Origin: Planctomycetales bacterium
Lineage (GTDB): Bacteria; Planctomycetota; Planctomycetia; Planctomycetales; Planctomycetaceae
Reading direction: 5' to 3'
DNA length: 64,000 bases
Assembly: GCA_026400835.1 (NCBI GenBank)
Contig: JAPLOA010000088.1
Coordinates: 150,338 to 214,337 of the forward strand
The translations under genes were made by a program, and so were the position numbers. The notes beneath the pieces were generated by a model. The model was not told the DNA's origin. It worked only from the letters and a program-made list of their open reading frames with translations, and did no database searches. This document shows, one piece after another, positions 37,879 through 47,649 of the stretch; the stretch's first letter is position 1; each line of letters begins with the position of its first letter.

Positions 37879-37988
37879 CGTTTTGGGCTCGCTACTCAGC
37901 GGACGCCATCGCAGCGAAACATAAACTTCATTCCTCACCCCATTGCCCCTGCAGGTTGTTGATTTAAGGGACTTTCATAACCGGACAT

Positions 37989-38052
37989 GTCGGTGAGGGA
38001 TAGCAATTGCCGCGTTCTCAACAACAATCCCTCGCTGACGCAGCGGGTTCGG
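37989..38052. repeat. Planctomycete RCVSEGL-type intergenic repeat
   Basis: Arms GTCGGTGAGGGAT (37989-38001) and ATCCCTCGCTGAC (38027-38039) are inverted repeats with two mismatches, followed by GCAGCGGGTTCGG. Read on the minus strand, the right part translates as TRCVSEGLLLRTR, a string I associate with repeat-derived false ORFs in planctomycete genomes. Confidence 0.6.
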
Positions 38053-38169
38053 ATGAAATCAATAGAAGGCCTGCGCTGGTGAGTGAATATCGGAGCGACT
38101 ATAACCCACTCAAAGTACAGGGACGAGAGACAGGGACGAGCAATTTCGTTCTGGAATGAAGTCACAAGC

Positions 38170-39042
38170 ATGAGAGACCAGCACTTGCTCAGAATCATTG
38201 TTTTGACCGGAAGCGACCGACCGGACATCCTCTCCGCGTGGAGTGATCTGAAAGCTTATCTGGCGGGAGTGCGTGACGTTGAGGTCGTGGGCGTTTTCTC
38301 CGCGAACGAACAAATTCCCGAAGATCTCATTGCGGATATGGTCGTAGTGCTGGGTGGCGATGGCAGCATTCTCCGTGGATGCCGGCAATTGGGACAACGT
38401 CAATTGCCGATCATCGGCGTCAATCTTGGTCGTCTGGGCTTCCTCACAGACCTCAGTCCCGCAGAATTTCGAAAGGGGCTGCCAGCTTTAAAACGCGGAC
38501 AGTATTCCATCATTGAACACCTGATGTTTCGCTGTTCCCATCATCAAGCTGACGGTTCAATTGTCACCGACCTTGGGCTCAATGAAGTCACTGTGACCTG
38601 TGGCGGTGCTTTGAAGATGCTGGATATTACTCTTCGCATCGATGACGAGGATGTCACGACATTCAGTTGCGACGGCCTCATTATCAGCACTCCGGTGGGC
38701 TCCACGGCTCACAATTTGTCTGCCGGTGGTCCCATCCTGAGGCAGGAACTCAAGGTCTTTGCAATCACGCCGATTTGCCCGCATACCTTGACCATTCGCC
38801 CGATTGTGGACTCGGCAGACCGCATATTTCGTCTGTCGGTCAAGGACGCTCCACCCGGCGTCATGGTGGTGATCGACGGACAAATCCGCAGACCTTTGGG
38901 CGCAAACGAAGTGGTCGAAGTGTCTCGCGCCGAGCCAACTCTGAAACTGATTCGGCTTCCGGGACATAGCTACTACGGAACCCTCCATCGCAAACTTGGC
39001 TGGCAAGGCCAGTTGGACTATCGCGAACGCCGAGGACAATAA
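38170..39042 (+). CDS. nadK: NAD kinase
   Basis: A 290-residue protein of the NAD kinase family, which phosphorylates NAD to NADP with ATP. The catalytic GGDGS motif is seen in VVLGGDGSILRGCRQL, the NE motif in LGLNEVTVT, and the substrate loop in TPVGSTAHNLSAGGPIL (commonly PTGSTAY). The ATG at 38170 starts right before the conserved first strand; an in-frame ATG at 38083 lies in unrelated sequence. The gene follows a repeat-rich region and ends before a short palindrome, and appears to be transcribed alone. Confidence 0.92.
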   Translation: MRDQHLLRIIVLTGSDRPDILSAWSDLKAYLAGVRDVEVVGVFSANEQIPEDLIADMVVVLGGDGSILRGCRQLGQRQLPIIGVNLGRLGFLTDLSPAEFRKGLPALKRGQYSIIEHLMFRCSHHQADGSIVTDLGLNEVTVTCGGALKMLDITLRIDDEDVTTFSCDGLIISTPVGSTAHNLSAGGPILRQELKVFAITPICPHTLTIRPIVDSADRIFRLSVKDAPPGVMVVIDGQIRRPLGANEVVEVSRAEPTLKLIRLPGHSYYGTLHRKLGWQGQLDYRERRGQ

Positions 39043-39052
39043 GGCGAGCGGC

Positions 39053-39066
39053 AGGGCGTCAGCCCT
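39053..39066. repeat. Short GC-rich intergenic hairpin
   Basis: AGGGC and GCCCT flank the loop GTCA within GGCAGGGCGTCAGCCCTCCG, between convergent nadK and Nramp genes. The form recurs in planctomycete spacers; no T tract. Confidence 0.4.
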
Positions 39067-39166
39067 CCGAGATGGCGCGCCGTTGGAACCACTAAAAAAA
39101 GCGGCGATCAGATCTCACGTCGCCGTGCCATTCGACAGCCACTGCAGGATTGATTTCCCCGACGAC

Positions 39167-40960
39167 TCATTTGGCCGCCACGTTCGCTTTACTGCCAAAC
39201 ATCTTCTGGGCTTCTGCCTTCAGATTCGGCACTGCGGAGTAGGTCGCCAGTACACCGATCGTTAGAAAAAAGCCTGCGCCAAGGACAAGAGAAATTCGCT
39301 GCCACAATCGAGGTCGTAGTTCTCGTGGCAACAATGTCGTGTTGACCACCAGTGTGTGCAGGCAACTGAAGCCTAAAGCATAGTTGTAAAACATGCCTGT
39401 CGCTGTGGTCAGCAGAGTTTCGCCATTCTGGAACAAAATCAGTGTGGTCAACCCCAGCGCAAAATAGGCGCACAACACACCAAAATAGAGCCGACCAATG
39501 TGCCGAGTGTCCCATTTTTGCAGACGCTTGCTGGCGGTCCAGAAAACATCAACCCAGCGCCGCAGGAACCCATCGGCGGTCGTCGCCATACTTGTCGCCA
39601 GAATCAGGAGTCCGCAGAACAAGGTCAAATACCAGAACGTCTGTCCCCAGGTTGATCCCACCGCTTCTCTGACGCCGCCGGCTGTCATGCTGGCTGCTTC
39701 CCATTTGTTCGCCGGAACAGTCCCACGAGTCAAAAACTGGACCGACAACATACTCGGCAACGCCAGTCCGACGAAGCAGGCTGGCAGCCATACCAGGTAC
39801 TGCTCTCGCTGAACATGAGCCATCCAGCCCAACCAGCGATGAAGTGATTCTTTGGTGACTCGAAACACCTTACCTGCATGCGACAATTCTATCTCATGTC
39901 CGCCGACCAGACTTGGGATGGCCCCCACATGCTTGCCCATTCCCCAGCCCTGATCGCGGGTGAAGGAGCTGATCGGCGTATTCGTCAGACCGCCGTTGCC
40001 CGAGATCGCAACCATTGACGCCAGAATGCCAACAAGGGTCCAGTCGAACGCAACACCCCGCCCTTCCGACATCGCGACAAAGAAGTTATCAATGATCGGG
40101 CCATGCGGAGCTTCTGCCACATCAAGCTTCCCGTCTTTGTTAAGATCTTCTCCGTCATCAAGAACGCCGTTGCCATTCAGGTCTTCAGCGAGATCCTGTT
40201 TTCCATTCTTGTTGACGTCTTCCACAGGTGTCACCGGAACGTTACCGAACTTCACGAAGCCCGAACAAATCTCTTTCCACGTCGACATGTCGGAATAGCC
40301 CAGCGCCAGGTACACCAGCAGCCCGAGGACGAACACGAGTTTGAAAGTCATCATCGCTTTGATGGAGTTATAGACTTTGCCTCCGATGGTCAGAGGAATA
40401 AACACGGACACGAAGATGGCTATCGCAAGACCCAGCACCAGTGATTTATGGTCAGGGTTATTTACGGTGTCAGGAATCCGACCAAGGATCATCGTGGCGG
40501 CCGGAATTGCAGCGTTCGATGCGAGATACGGCAGGACCGATCCAAAATCCAGGACGAGGTACAGTCCCAGCCAGAAAAGCGGATGTGGGCCGATTCGAAA
40601 TTTGCCAGTGAAGATCGGTTCGCCGCTGTACAGTGTGTAGCGACTGATCTCCACGTTGTAGATGACCTGAAAGATCACACTCAATGTGGCCAGCCACAGC
40701 ATGGCCCCACCATAACGAGCGGTCACAAGCGGCCCCGTCAGCCATTCGCCACCACCGATGGCAGCTCCGCCCATCACCAGCCCTGGCCCGAGCATCAAAG
40801 CGAGCTTCGACCACTGAAACCGGGGTGCTTCCGGAAGTTCGCCCACGGTCCAGGCCGGCATATGGGACGTGCCCGGCTGAGGAGAGTAGGTTTCTTCAGC
40901 AGCGGTTTCGCCAACAGTTGCAGATGAACCTGAGGAGCCAGGTGCGTTCAGGGATGACAT
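39167..40960 (-). CDS. Nramp-family metal transporter with three EF-hand-like loops
   Basis: A 597-residue polytopic protein of the Nramp (Mn/Fe divalent metal) family: LMLGPGLVMGGAAIGGGEW is the first helix with the metal-site region, although the canonical DPGN is absent. A hydrophilic insert near residues 247-283 carries three consecutive calcium-type loops: DVNKNGKQDLAE, DLNGNGVLDDGE and DLNKDGKLDVAE. Each has Asp at position 1 and Glu at 12 as in EF-hands. The insert lies between membrane segments. Substrate is unknown, and calcium regulation is an inference. The ATG at 40960 begins the MSSLNAPG N-terminus. Confidence 0.82.
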   Translation of the reverse strand: MSSLNAPGSSGSSATVGETAAEETYSPQPGTSHMPAWTVGELPEAPRFQWSKLALMLGPGLVMGGAAIGGGEWLTGPLVTARYGGAMLWLATLSVIFQVIYNVEISRYTLYSGEPIFTGKFRIGPHPLFWLGLYLVLDFGSVLPYLASNAAIPAATMILGRIPDTVNNPDHKSLVLGLAIAIFVSVFIPLTIGGKVYNSIKAMMTFKLVFVLGLLVYLALGYSDMSTWKEICSGFVKFGNVPVTPVEDVNKNGKQDLAEDLNGNGVLDDGEDLNKDGKLDVAEAPHGPIIDNFFVAMSEGRGVAFDWTLVGILASMVAISGNGGLTNTPISSFTRDQGWGMGKHVGAIPSLVGGHEIELSHAGKVFRVTKESLHRWLGWMAHVQREQYLVWLPACFVGLALPSMLSVQFLTRGTVPANKWEAASMTAGGVREAVGSTWGQTFWYLTLFCGLLILATSMATTADGFLRRWVDVFWTASKRLQKWDTRHIGRLYFGVLCAYFALGLTTLILFQNGETLLTTATGMFYNYALGFSCLHTLVVNTTLLPRELRPRLWQRISLVLGAGFFLTIGVLATYSAVPNLKAEAQKMFGSKANVAAK

Positions 40961-41387
40961 GTCAACTCTTTCACTCTCATGGTCAGACGAGTGGGCGTCT
41001 GCATGTTGCAGTGGACCGGATCCTGTTTCCGGGCATGGCACTGGTAGGAGAAGGCAGCAAAATCACCATCCATGGAACTGCGGGGCCGGGCAATTGTCCA
41101 GGGACGCAACAGACTTGCAAGGAATTCGGGCCATTTCATTCCGAGAACCCTCGAACACATCAATGAAAGGTCCGGTACAATCGGCATGCATTCCCGGCGG
41201 GAAACCGCGGGCAGCTTGCTCAGGCCGATAGAAACCCGGCGCTGTCCGGCTAGAATCGTGTGTTTTCAGGATCTCATGGCAATCGACCGGTTTCTCTTTG
41301 CAGTGCCGGCCTTCATCTGGTCACGCCGGAATAGTTCCTCGATCAAAGTGTCTGCCCGCCCCTCATAGCCAAAATAGTGAAAGTCTG

Positions 41388-42263
41388 ATGGAAGAAGCGA
41401 TTCGCAAGGCCAAAGTTCTGATTGAAGCCCTGAGCTGGATTCAGCGATTTCGAGGTCGCTATGTGGTGGTCAAGCTGGGCGGGAGTACTCTGGATGACGT
41501 CGCCGCGGTGAACAGCCTGCTCACCGACGTTGTCTTTATGGCGACTGTTGGAATGAAGCCTGTGATCGTGCATGGTGGCGGAAAAGCTATCAGCGCGGCA
41601 ATGAATGCGGCTGGAATTGAAGCCCGCTTTGTCGCCGGCCGTCGCTACACTGATCGCCAGACTTTGCAAATCGCTTCACGAGTACTCGTGGAAGACATCT
41701 GTCAGTCAGTCGTAGACCAGATCAATCGCAATGGTGCTCGGTCAACGGGCTTGCACTATGGCACCGAAAATGTCCTGACGGCCGAGAAGCTGACATTGAA
41801 GGATGAACAGGGGAATCCTGTTGACCTCGGACACGTCGGACACGTGACCGAAGTGGATGTCGATACGCTCGTGCGAGTCTGCTCGACCGGCACCATTCCC
41901 GTAATTCCCAGCATTGCTCTCAGCTCTGTGGGCCATCGACTGAATGTCAATGCTGACACGGCCGCTGCCGCCGTTGCCAGAGCACTCTCCGCAGAGAAAC
42001 TCATTTTCCTCAGTGATATCCCCGGGATTCTGACCAACATTAAGGATCCGACCTCTCGGCTGTCCCACGTAACTGCCGCTCAGGTACGGGGACTGATTGC
42101 GGACGGCACGATCGCTGGTGGTATGGTGCCGAAGGTCGAAGCCGCATTGGAATCGCTCGATGCCGGCGTTCGCAAGGTACATATCGTCGACGCGTCCATG
42201 TTGCATTCTGTGTTGCTGGAGATTTATTCCGATACGGGTGTAGGAACAGAAATCGTACCCTGA
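41388..42263 (+). CDS. argB: Acetylglutamate kinase
   Basis: A 291-residue kinase for the second step of arginine synthesis, phosphorylating N-acetylglutamate. Signatures: [12 protein letters not shown] at the nucleotide site, [11 protein letters not shown] for the second Gly-rich loop, [17 protein letters not shown] for the substrate site, and FLSDIPGIL near the ATP pocket. The length matches the family. The ATG at 41388 is chosen over upstream frame extension, which has no similarity. Arginine synthase argG lies 15 kb away, so the pathway is dispersed. About 400 bases separate it from the next gene. Confidence 0.95.
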   Translation: MEEAIRKAKVLIEALSWIQRFRGRYVVVKLGGSTLDDVAAVNSLLTDVVFMATVGMKPVIVHGGGKAISAAMNAAGIEARFVAGRRYTDRQTLQIASRVLVEDICQSVVDQINRNGARSTGLHYGTENVLTAEKLTLKDEQGNPVDLGHVGHVTEVDVDTLVRVCSTGTIPVIPSIALSSVGHRLNVNADTAAAAVARALSAEKLIFLSDIPGILTNIKDPTSRLSHVTAAQVRGLIADGTIAGGMVPKVEAALESLDAGVRKVHIVDASMLHSVLLEIYSDTGVGTEIVP

Positions 42264-42659
42264 TTAACTTTGACTCTGAATTGTTCGGGTTTACTCCCTC
42301 GGAGCAAAATCGCCTGACGAAACAGCAAGGCGTTAGTGCAGGGAATCTGCGAAAACGCTTACAAGATTGGCATTTTTCTGCTGCTGGCTGCTATTCTTTG
42401 GGCCGCATAATTTGAGGCCGGATGTTCGCGGGATACATCATTCGGAACATTGCCGCGCACAGAATAACTCAAGGTTTTTGATGTGGGGTGAGTTCCGGAG
42501 ATTCCGAGGATTCGATAACTATTGTGGTCCGCCGATTGACAGAGCAGATCAGGGCACAATAATCGCCCTTCCTGACAGGGGGTACTTTGAGAATTCTCCT
42601 CATTTGTCGCCTGTTTTTGAGTCCCCGTTTTTCTCCACCACGCCTTCGGATGTTGCCTC
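42264..42659. other. Intergenic region with a dispersed repeat copy
   Basis: About 400 bases. A plus-strand frame at 42367-42672 has no domain and is rejected. It contains copy 2 of the 25-bp motif, listed separately, and the leader of map. Confidence 0.4.
42412..42436 (+). repeat. Dispersed 25-bp motif, copy 2
   Basis: TTGAGGCCGGA followed by the core TGTTCGCGGGATAC, between argB and map, same orientation as the other two copies. Confidence 0.7.
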
Positions 42660-43466
42660 TTGCCAGCTGTGAAGAATACCCCGATACCGCTCTATCTGAA
42701 AGAGGATGAACGCGAAGGACTGCGAACTGCCGGACGATTCAATGCGCAGTTGATGGACTTTCTGCGCCCGCATGTCAAAGAAGGTGTCTCAACAGAGAAG
42801 CTTGATAAGCTGGCCAACGAATACACTCTTGATCACGGACACGTGCCAGCCTGCGTAGGCTATCTTGGTTATCCCAAAACAATCTGCACAAGCATCAATG
42901 AAGTCGTCTGCCACGGAATCCCGAATACTCGCCCTCTGAAAGATGGCGACATCGTAAACGTCGATATCACGACGATTGTGAACGGCTGGTACGGTGACCA
43001 ATCCGAAACCTTCATGATCGGCAACGTGAGCAACAGTGCTCGTCGGCTGGTACAGTCGACTCACGATGCATTGTTCGTGGGCATTCATGCAGCACGTCCG
43101 GGCGGAACCGTCACTGAGATTGGCCGCGCGATTCAAACGTTTGCGACCAAGGCGGGTTATTCAGTGGTTCGCGAATATCAGGGCCACGGAATCGGTCGCG
43201 ATTTTCATCAGGAACCCGGTGTTCCACATTTCCCTACGCTGAAGTCCAATCGAGATCTGCTGCGTCCCGGGACTTGCTTCACCATCGAACCGATGCTGAA
43301 TATTGGGTCGTGGCAGACACGTGTCGACAAGAAAGACAAGTGGACTGTACGCACAATCGACGGGGCGTTGTCGGCTCAGTTTGAACACACAATTCTGATG
43401 ACAGAAGACGGGCCGGAAATCCTGACCTTCACAAAAGACGGCCCGCAGGAAGGGCATAAGTTCTGA
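42660..43466 (+). CDS. map: Methionine aminopeptidase, type I
   Basis: A 268-residue enzyme that removes the initiator Met from new proteins, using two metal ions. The five ligands are visible: Asp in [18 protein letters not shown] (two), His in [16 protein letters not shown], Glu in TIEPML and Glu in [30 protein letters not shown] is the typical N-terminal region of type I. The start is uncertain: TTG at 42660 or GTG at 42669, since no ATG fits. The downstream gene begins 43 bases later in the same direction. Confidence 0.93.
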   Translation: MPAVKNTPIPLYLKEDEREGLRTAGRFNAQLMDFLRPHVKEGVSTEKLDKLANEYTLDHGHVPACVGYLGYPKTICTSINEVVCHGIPNTRPLKDGDIVNVDITTIVNGWYGDQSETFMIGNVSNSARRLVQSTHDALFVGIHAARPGGTVTEIGRAIQTFATKAGYSVVREYQGHGIGRDFHQEPGVPHFPTLKSNRDLLRPGTCFTIEPMLNIGSWQTRVDKKDKWTVRTIDGALSAQFEHTILMTEDGPEILTFTKDGPQEGHKF

Positions 43467-43509
43467 TCGAGACCGTGCCGTCGTACCGGTGTTTTCTTTC
43501 GTGCGGTCC

Positions 43510-43965
43510 ATGCAAATGAATAAAGCATTTGTCCGAGAGCCCGATGCTGACGCTCGAGTCACCTGTCCTCGCTGTGGCTCTATGGGCACAACCGTCGGCA
43601 ATGGACCAATTGAGCTTTACGTTCCAGCTCCATTGCAGGATCAGATGAAAAATGCCGCGTGGTGCTGCTCCAATGCGGCCTGCGAAGTCGTCTACTACAA
43701 TATGTTTGAACAGACTGTGCGAGCAGCAGAACTCCTGACGCCCGTCTATCCTTATGATCCCAACGCCCCGATTTGTGCGTGCTTCGGATTCACTCTGCAG
43801 GACATTGAGGATGATGCCGACGAGTTGCAGCCGCTAAGAATCAGAGCCTTGCTGGCTCGATCGCAGTCCCCCGAGGCTCTCTGTCAGGCTGTTGCCGTCG
43901 ACGGCCGTTGTTGTATGCGCGAAGTGCAACGACTGTACATGAAACTGAAGTCATCGCGAATGTGA
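43510..43965 (+). CDS. CopZ-like zinc/[2Fe-2S] protein
   Basis: About 151 residues. The N-terminal CPRCG with a later CCSNAACEVVYYN forms a zinc-ribbon-type cluster, and the C-terminal part, CACFGFTLQDIEDDA with DGRCCMREVQRLY, resembles the bacterioferritin-associated ferredoxin-like (BFD) fold that holds [2Fe-2S] through a Cys pair followed by a later Cys group. The architecture recalls the N-terminal module of CopZ copper chaperones without the HMA domain. A role in copper or iron handling is plausible but unproven. The ATG at 43510 or 43516 is likely; GTG at 43489 is possible. It follows map closely. Confidence 0.7.
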   Translation: MQMNKAFVREPDADARVTCPRCGSMGTTVGNGPIELYVPAPLQDQMKNAAWCCSNAACEVVYYNMFEQTVRAAELLTPVYPYDPNAPICACFGFTLQDIEDDADELQPLRIRALLARSQSPEALCQAVAVDGRCCMREVQRLYMKLKSSRM

Positions 43966-44122
43966 CATCTTCGCATCGCATTATCGCCAATGACCTCCTT
44001 AACGGCTGTCATGCACACTTCCCCCCCAACGTAGGTATATCCCGCTTTTCAGCGAGGGCTGGCTATGTGCTCGCTGAATTACCCGATCGTGCCGCCGCGG
44101 GTGCAAGGTGCTGCAAGAACCC

Positions 44123-44852
44123 ATGACCCGCCCACATCTTGATGTTGACAGCGTACGATTGGAGAATGAACAGGCGGAGAAAGACGTCGAACGATTTCTC
44201 AATGCGATCGGGAATGAACTCCAGATCCTCTCCAGGCGGGCCAACGACTTGGGGTGCATGGGACGACACCTATAAATTCGCTGCTGATCGCAATGAGACG
44301 TTTCAGCATGCAAATCCGGTCGACGAAACGTTCACAAACACTGATACCGATTTCCTCTGCTTTCTGACTCTGCAGAATGAAGTTATCCGGGGTAAGTGCT
44401 TTGATCATAACAGCAGCACTTACCTCGAAGTCCCCGACCAGTTCTCTTTCGTCTTAAATCCCGTCAATGGGCTGCTGCGATTCCGAACTGGAGATGATGA
44501 CTTTACAGGGGTTGCACTGACATCGCGCGGGGCGATTCTGCTGGCACTGAACGCCGGGATTGAACCCGCGCGAGAAGGCGAAGCTGGCCGAGGATTTGCG
44601 GTCGTTGCGAATCAGATCAAACATCTCGCCAGTCAAAGCGGTAACGCGGCCAGCCGTGCTCGAACCGGGATCAGCGATGCTACGACAGCAGTTCGCCACG
44701 GTCGCAAAGCGTCGGACAAAACGGCGCAGGTAATTGATCAGTTTGTAGTGGCTCGGCGTGAGTTCATGCAAACTCTATCCCTCAATAAGCCGCCCGAACC
44801 AATAGCAGAAGCTGCTCAGCCGGTTAATAAAAGCGTCACGAAGGCTTCGTGA
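44123..44852 (+). pseudogene. Broken CHASE4 chemoreceptor fused to MCP tail
   Basis: The first frame from the ATG at 44123 reads [20 protein letters not shown], a CHASE4-type sensor opening, and continues to ANDL. A +1 shift near 44249 then continues in the next frame as [18 protein letters not shown], the typical CHASE4 signature. The domain runs to about [12 protein letters not shown], after which the sequence jumps directly to [22 protein letters not shown], the hairpin tip of a methyl-accepting chemotaxis signalling domain. The TM2, HAMP and first half of the signalling helix are missing, indicating an internal deletion. The tail ends at 44852. Frameshift plus deletion make this a pseudogene. 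Confidence 0.8.
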
Positions 44853-44952
44853 TTTCGCAGGCTTCTGAATCACTCCTGAACTCGACGCGATCCTGCCATC
44901 TGCCAAGCCGTGAATAACCACGGCACACACAACAACCCTGACAAATGCAAAA

Positions 44953-44982
44953 GGACTGCTCAACAAAAACGTTGAGCAGCCC
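44953..44982 (-). terminator. Terminator of the groE operon
   Basis: The inverted arms CTGCTCAAC and GTTGAGCAG with a six-base loop form a strong hairpin; read on the minus strand it is followed by TCCTTTTGC. It lies 140 bases beyond the groEL stop. Confidence 0.7.
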
Positions 44983-45124
44983 CTCTATCAAAATTGCCGT
45001 GCTTGCACCAGTTTTTAGTCTGATCTGCTGCTGCGATGAAAAGCCAGCAGGTCAAAAAATCAGAAACCGGCACTCGCCTGCGGAAGAAGACACGCGAGCC
45101 GACCAAAGTCAGCTCGTTGAATTC

Positions 45125-46744
45125 TTAGTACATATCTTCGTCGTGGCTGTGACCGCCACCCTTCTTGTCGTCCTTTGGCTTTTCTGCAATCAAAGCATCG
45201 CTGGTCAGCAGCAAAATTGAAACGCTGGCTGCGTTCTGCAGAGCTGTTCGAGTCACCTTGGTTGGGTCGATAACACCGGCCTTAACCATGTCTTCGAACT
45301 TGTCTGTCGCTGCGTTGTAGCCATAGTTTCCTTCGCCGTTAGCAACTTTCTCGCAGACAACCCCACCGTCAACACCGGCGTTGTCAGCAATCTGTGTCAA
45401 CGGAGCACGGCAGGCTCGAACGATAATGTCGTAACCGACCTTCTCGTCGTGAGTCAGCTTGCCAGGCTTTACGGCTGTGGAAGCTCGCAGAATCGCGACA
45501 CCACCGCCAGGAAGAATTCCTTCTTCAACAGCAGCGCGAGTTGCGTGCAGAGCGTCTTCGACGCGAGCCTTCTTTTCCTTCATTTCGCTTTCGGTCGCTG
45601 CACCGACGTTGATCTGAGCAACTCCGCCTGCGAGCTTCGCAATTCGCTCTTCGAGCTTCTCACGATCATAGTCACTGGAGCTGCCGGCCAGTTCACGACG
45701 AATCTGTTCGATTCGTGCCTGGATGTCGCCCTTCTTGCCGCCGCCTTCAACAACTGTCGTGTTGTCTTTGTCGATAACAATCTTGCGAGCTGTTCCAAGG
45801 TCGGCCAGTTCGATGCTGTCCAGCTTGATTCCCAGGTCGTCGAAGATTGCAGTGCCACCGACCATAATGGCGATGTCCTGCAACATGGCCTTGCGGCGAT
45901 CGCCGTAACCAGGTGCCTTTACAGCAGCGATCTTGAAGGTGCCACGCAGCTTGTTGATCACAAGAGTTGCCAGGGCTTCGCCTTCAACTTCTTCCGCGAT
46001 GATCAACAGCGGCTTGCCGGAATTGACAACCTTCTCCAGAACAGGCACAAGGTCCTTAATGCTGGAGATTTTCTTTTCGTGAATCAGCACGTAAGCGTCT
46101 TCAAGGACAACTTCCATGCTTTCTGAATCAGTCACGAAGTAAGGAGACAGGTAACCACGGTCAAACTGCAGACCTTCGACAACTTCGAAGCTGGTTTCGA
46201 GGCTCTTGCCTTCTTCGACGGTGATAACCCCGTCCTTGCCAACCTGCTCCATCGCGTCAGCCAGAATCTGGCCAATTTCTGAGTCTCCGTTGGCCGCTAC
46301 TGTGCCAACCTGAGCAATTGCCTTCTTGGAGCGGCAGTCCTGAGCCATCCCACGGAGGTTTTCGATGATATCGGCAACAGCCTTGTCCATACCACGCTTC
46401 ATATCCAGCGGGCTGACACCGGCTACAACAGCCTTCAGGCCTTCGTTGTAGATTGCCTCTGCCATCACGGTCGCAGTGGTTGTGCCGTCACCAGCAACGT
46501 CGCTGGTCTTGCTGGCTACTTCGCGAACCATGCGAGCACCCATGTCTTCGAACTTATTTGGCAGTTCGATTTCACGAGCAACAGTCACACCGTCCTTTGT
46601 GACGGTCGGTGAACCAAAACTCTTTTCAATGATCACATTGCGACCGCGTGGGCCAAGAGTTACTTTTACAGCCCGCGCCAGCTTCGTGACTCCACGACGC
46701 ATGGCTTCCTGAGCTTCCTGATCAAAGGCAATCATCTTTGCCAT
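45125..46744 (-). CDS. groL: Chaperonin GroEL
   Basis: A 539-residue 60-kDa chaperonin that encloses unfolded proteins with GroES. Signatures include [28 protein letters not shown] near the start (quoted in part as [14 protein letters not shown]) and [14 protein letters not shown]. The C-terminus is not the common Gly-Gly-Met repeat but [11 protein letters not shown], rich in His and Asp. The gene follows groES by 108 bases, as in the usual operon. Length and start match the family. Confidence 0.97.
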   Translation of the reverse strand: MAKMIAFDQEAQEAMRRGVTKLARAVKVTLGPRGRNVIIEKSFGSPTVTKDGVTVAREIELPNKFEDMGARMVREVASKTSDVAGDGTTTATVMAEAIYNEGLKAVVAGVSPLDMKRGMDKAVADIIENLRGMAQDCRSKKAIAQVGTVAANGDSEIGQILADAMEQVGKDGVITVEEGKSLETSFEVVEGLQFDRGYLSPYFVTDSESMEVVLEDAYVLIHEKKISSIKDLVPVLEKVVNSGKPLLIIAEEVEGEALATLVINKLRGTFKIAAVKAPGYGDRRKAMLQDIAIMVGGTAIFDDLGIKLDSIELADLGTARKIVIDKDNTTVVEGGGKKGDIQARIEQIRRELAGSSSDYDREKLEERIAKLAGGVAQINVGAATESEMKEKKARVEDALHATRAAVEEGILPGGGVAILRASTAVKPGKLTHDEKVGYDIIVRACRAPLTQIADNAGVDGGVVCEKVANGEGNYGYNAATDKFEDMVKAGVIDPTKVTRTALQNAASVSILLLTSDALIAEKPKDDKKGGGHSHDEDMY

Positions 46745-46852
46745 GTCGAACTTCTCCGATGAGATAAATCTAAAACTTTGAATATCAGAATGAGACGAAT
46801 GGACAGGTCAGAGACGGAAGGCTCCGGCTGGAGCCCTTTCAGTACCACCAAA

Positions 46853-47164
46853 TCAGACCTTCGCCAGAATGTCACTCTCGCGCATCAACAGATAGGTGAC
46901 GTCGCCAACGCTGATCTCGTCTCCAGCATAGGAACTGAAGATCACTCGATCGCCTTCTTTGACAGACAATGGAATCTTGCCACCCTTGTCGTTGGTATGA
47001 CCGTCGCCAACCGCGATCACTTCTCCACGCTGTGGTTTGCCCTGAGCTGAATCCGGAAGCAAAATCCCGCCGGCTGTCTTCTCTTCAGCTTCGGCTCGCT
47101 TCAGCACAACGCGATCCCCCAGAGGCACAATGCGAGTGCCTGCCGCGGAAGCCTTCTTCGCCAT
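46853..47164 (-). CDS. groES: Co-chaperonin GroES
   Basis: A 103-residue lid of the GroEL chamber. Motifs [21 protein letters not shown] and [16 protein letters not shown], shown in short form as [10 protein letters not shown] and [11 protein letters not shown], mark the barrel and the mobile loop. A GGAGAA site precedes the ATG. I looked for the CIRCE operator of HrcA (TTAGCACTC and its inverse) in the 300 bases upstream and saw none, so heat-shock control may be by another route. Confidence 0.95.
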   Translation of the reverse strand: MAKKASAAGTRIVPLGDRVVLKRAEAEEKTAGGILLPDSAQGKPQRGEVIAVGDGHTNDKGGKIPLSVKEGDRVIFSSYAGDEISVGDVTYLLMRESDILAKV

Positions 47165-47649
47165 GACTTTCTCCTGACCTGTCGATCGAACTTCTTGTGA
47201 GTTTACAAATTAACTGCCGCTAACCACCGGTCGGCCTTTACGGCATACCGGACTGTCAGCGGCCAGATTTGCAGAAAATGCACCAGTGAGCTTCGCCTCG
47301 AAGCGAATTACGTGCCACCAAAGCATTTCATGACGTAAGTTGTTTAAGGATAACATCTTGCGAAATAGAATCAGGCACCTGCCCACATCAGAGTAAATTG
47401 CAGCCTGCCGTTTTGGCGCGGATTCATACTGGCAGACGAACATCGGCCAGCATCAAAGTCGTCTCAAGCCGCACAACCATAAGAATAGACATAAACACCC
47501 CAAGTTAACACTTCACGATTGAAAAGGGAGTCGCCGCTTCGCTACAGTCCCAGTCTCAAATTCATCTCCCCTTCTCGCTGCCTGAACTGAGCACGTCGGA
47601 TTGCTTCCGAAGCCGAAGATCCCAGGGATTTTTGGCTGGTCCATCCTGG
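47165..47649. other. Divergent upstream region of groES
   Basis: About 480 bases between divergent groES and the TPR-like gene. No domain-bearing frame and no CIRCE element. Promoters for both sides are expected here. Confidence 0.4.

Noticed and set aside
42367..42672. A 101-codon frame between argB and map
   Set aside because: Spans the dispersed repeat and overlaps map in another frame; no similarity to a known family.
45449..46126. A 225-codon frame antisense to groEL
   Set aside because: Shadow of a strongly conserved gene; no independent support.
47165..47500. CIRCE operator upstream of groES
   Set aside because: No TTAGCACTC and inverse pair seen by eye.
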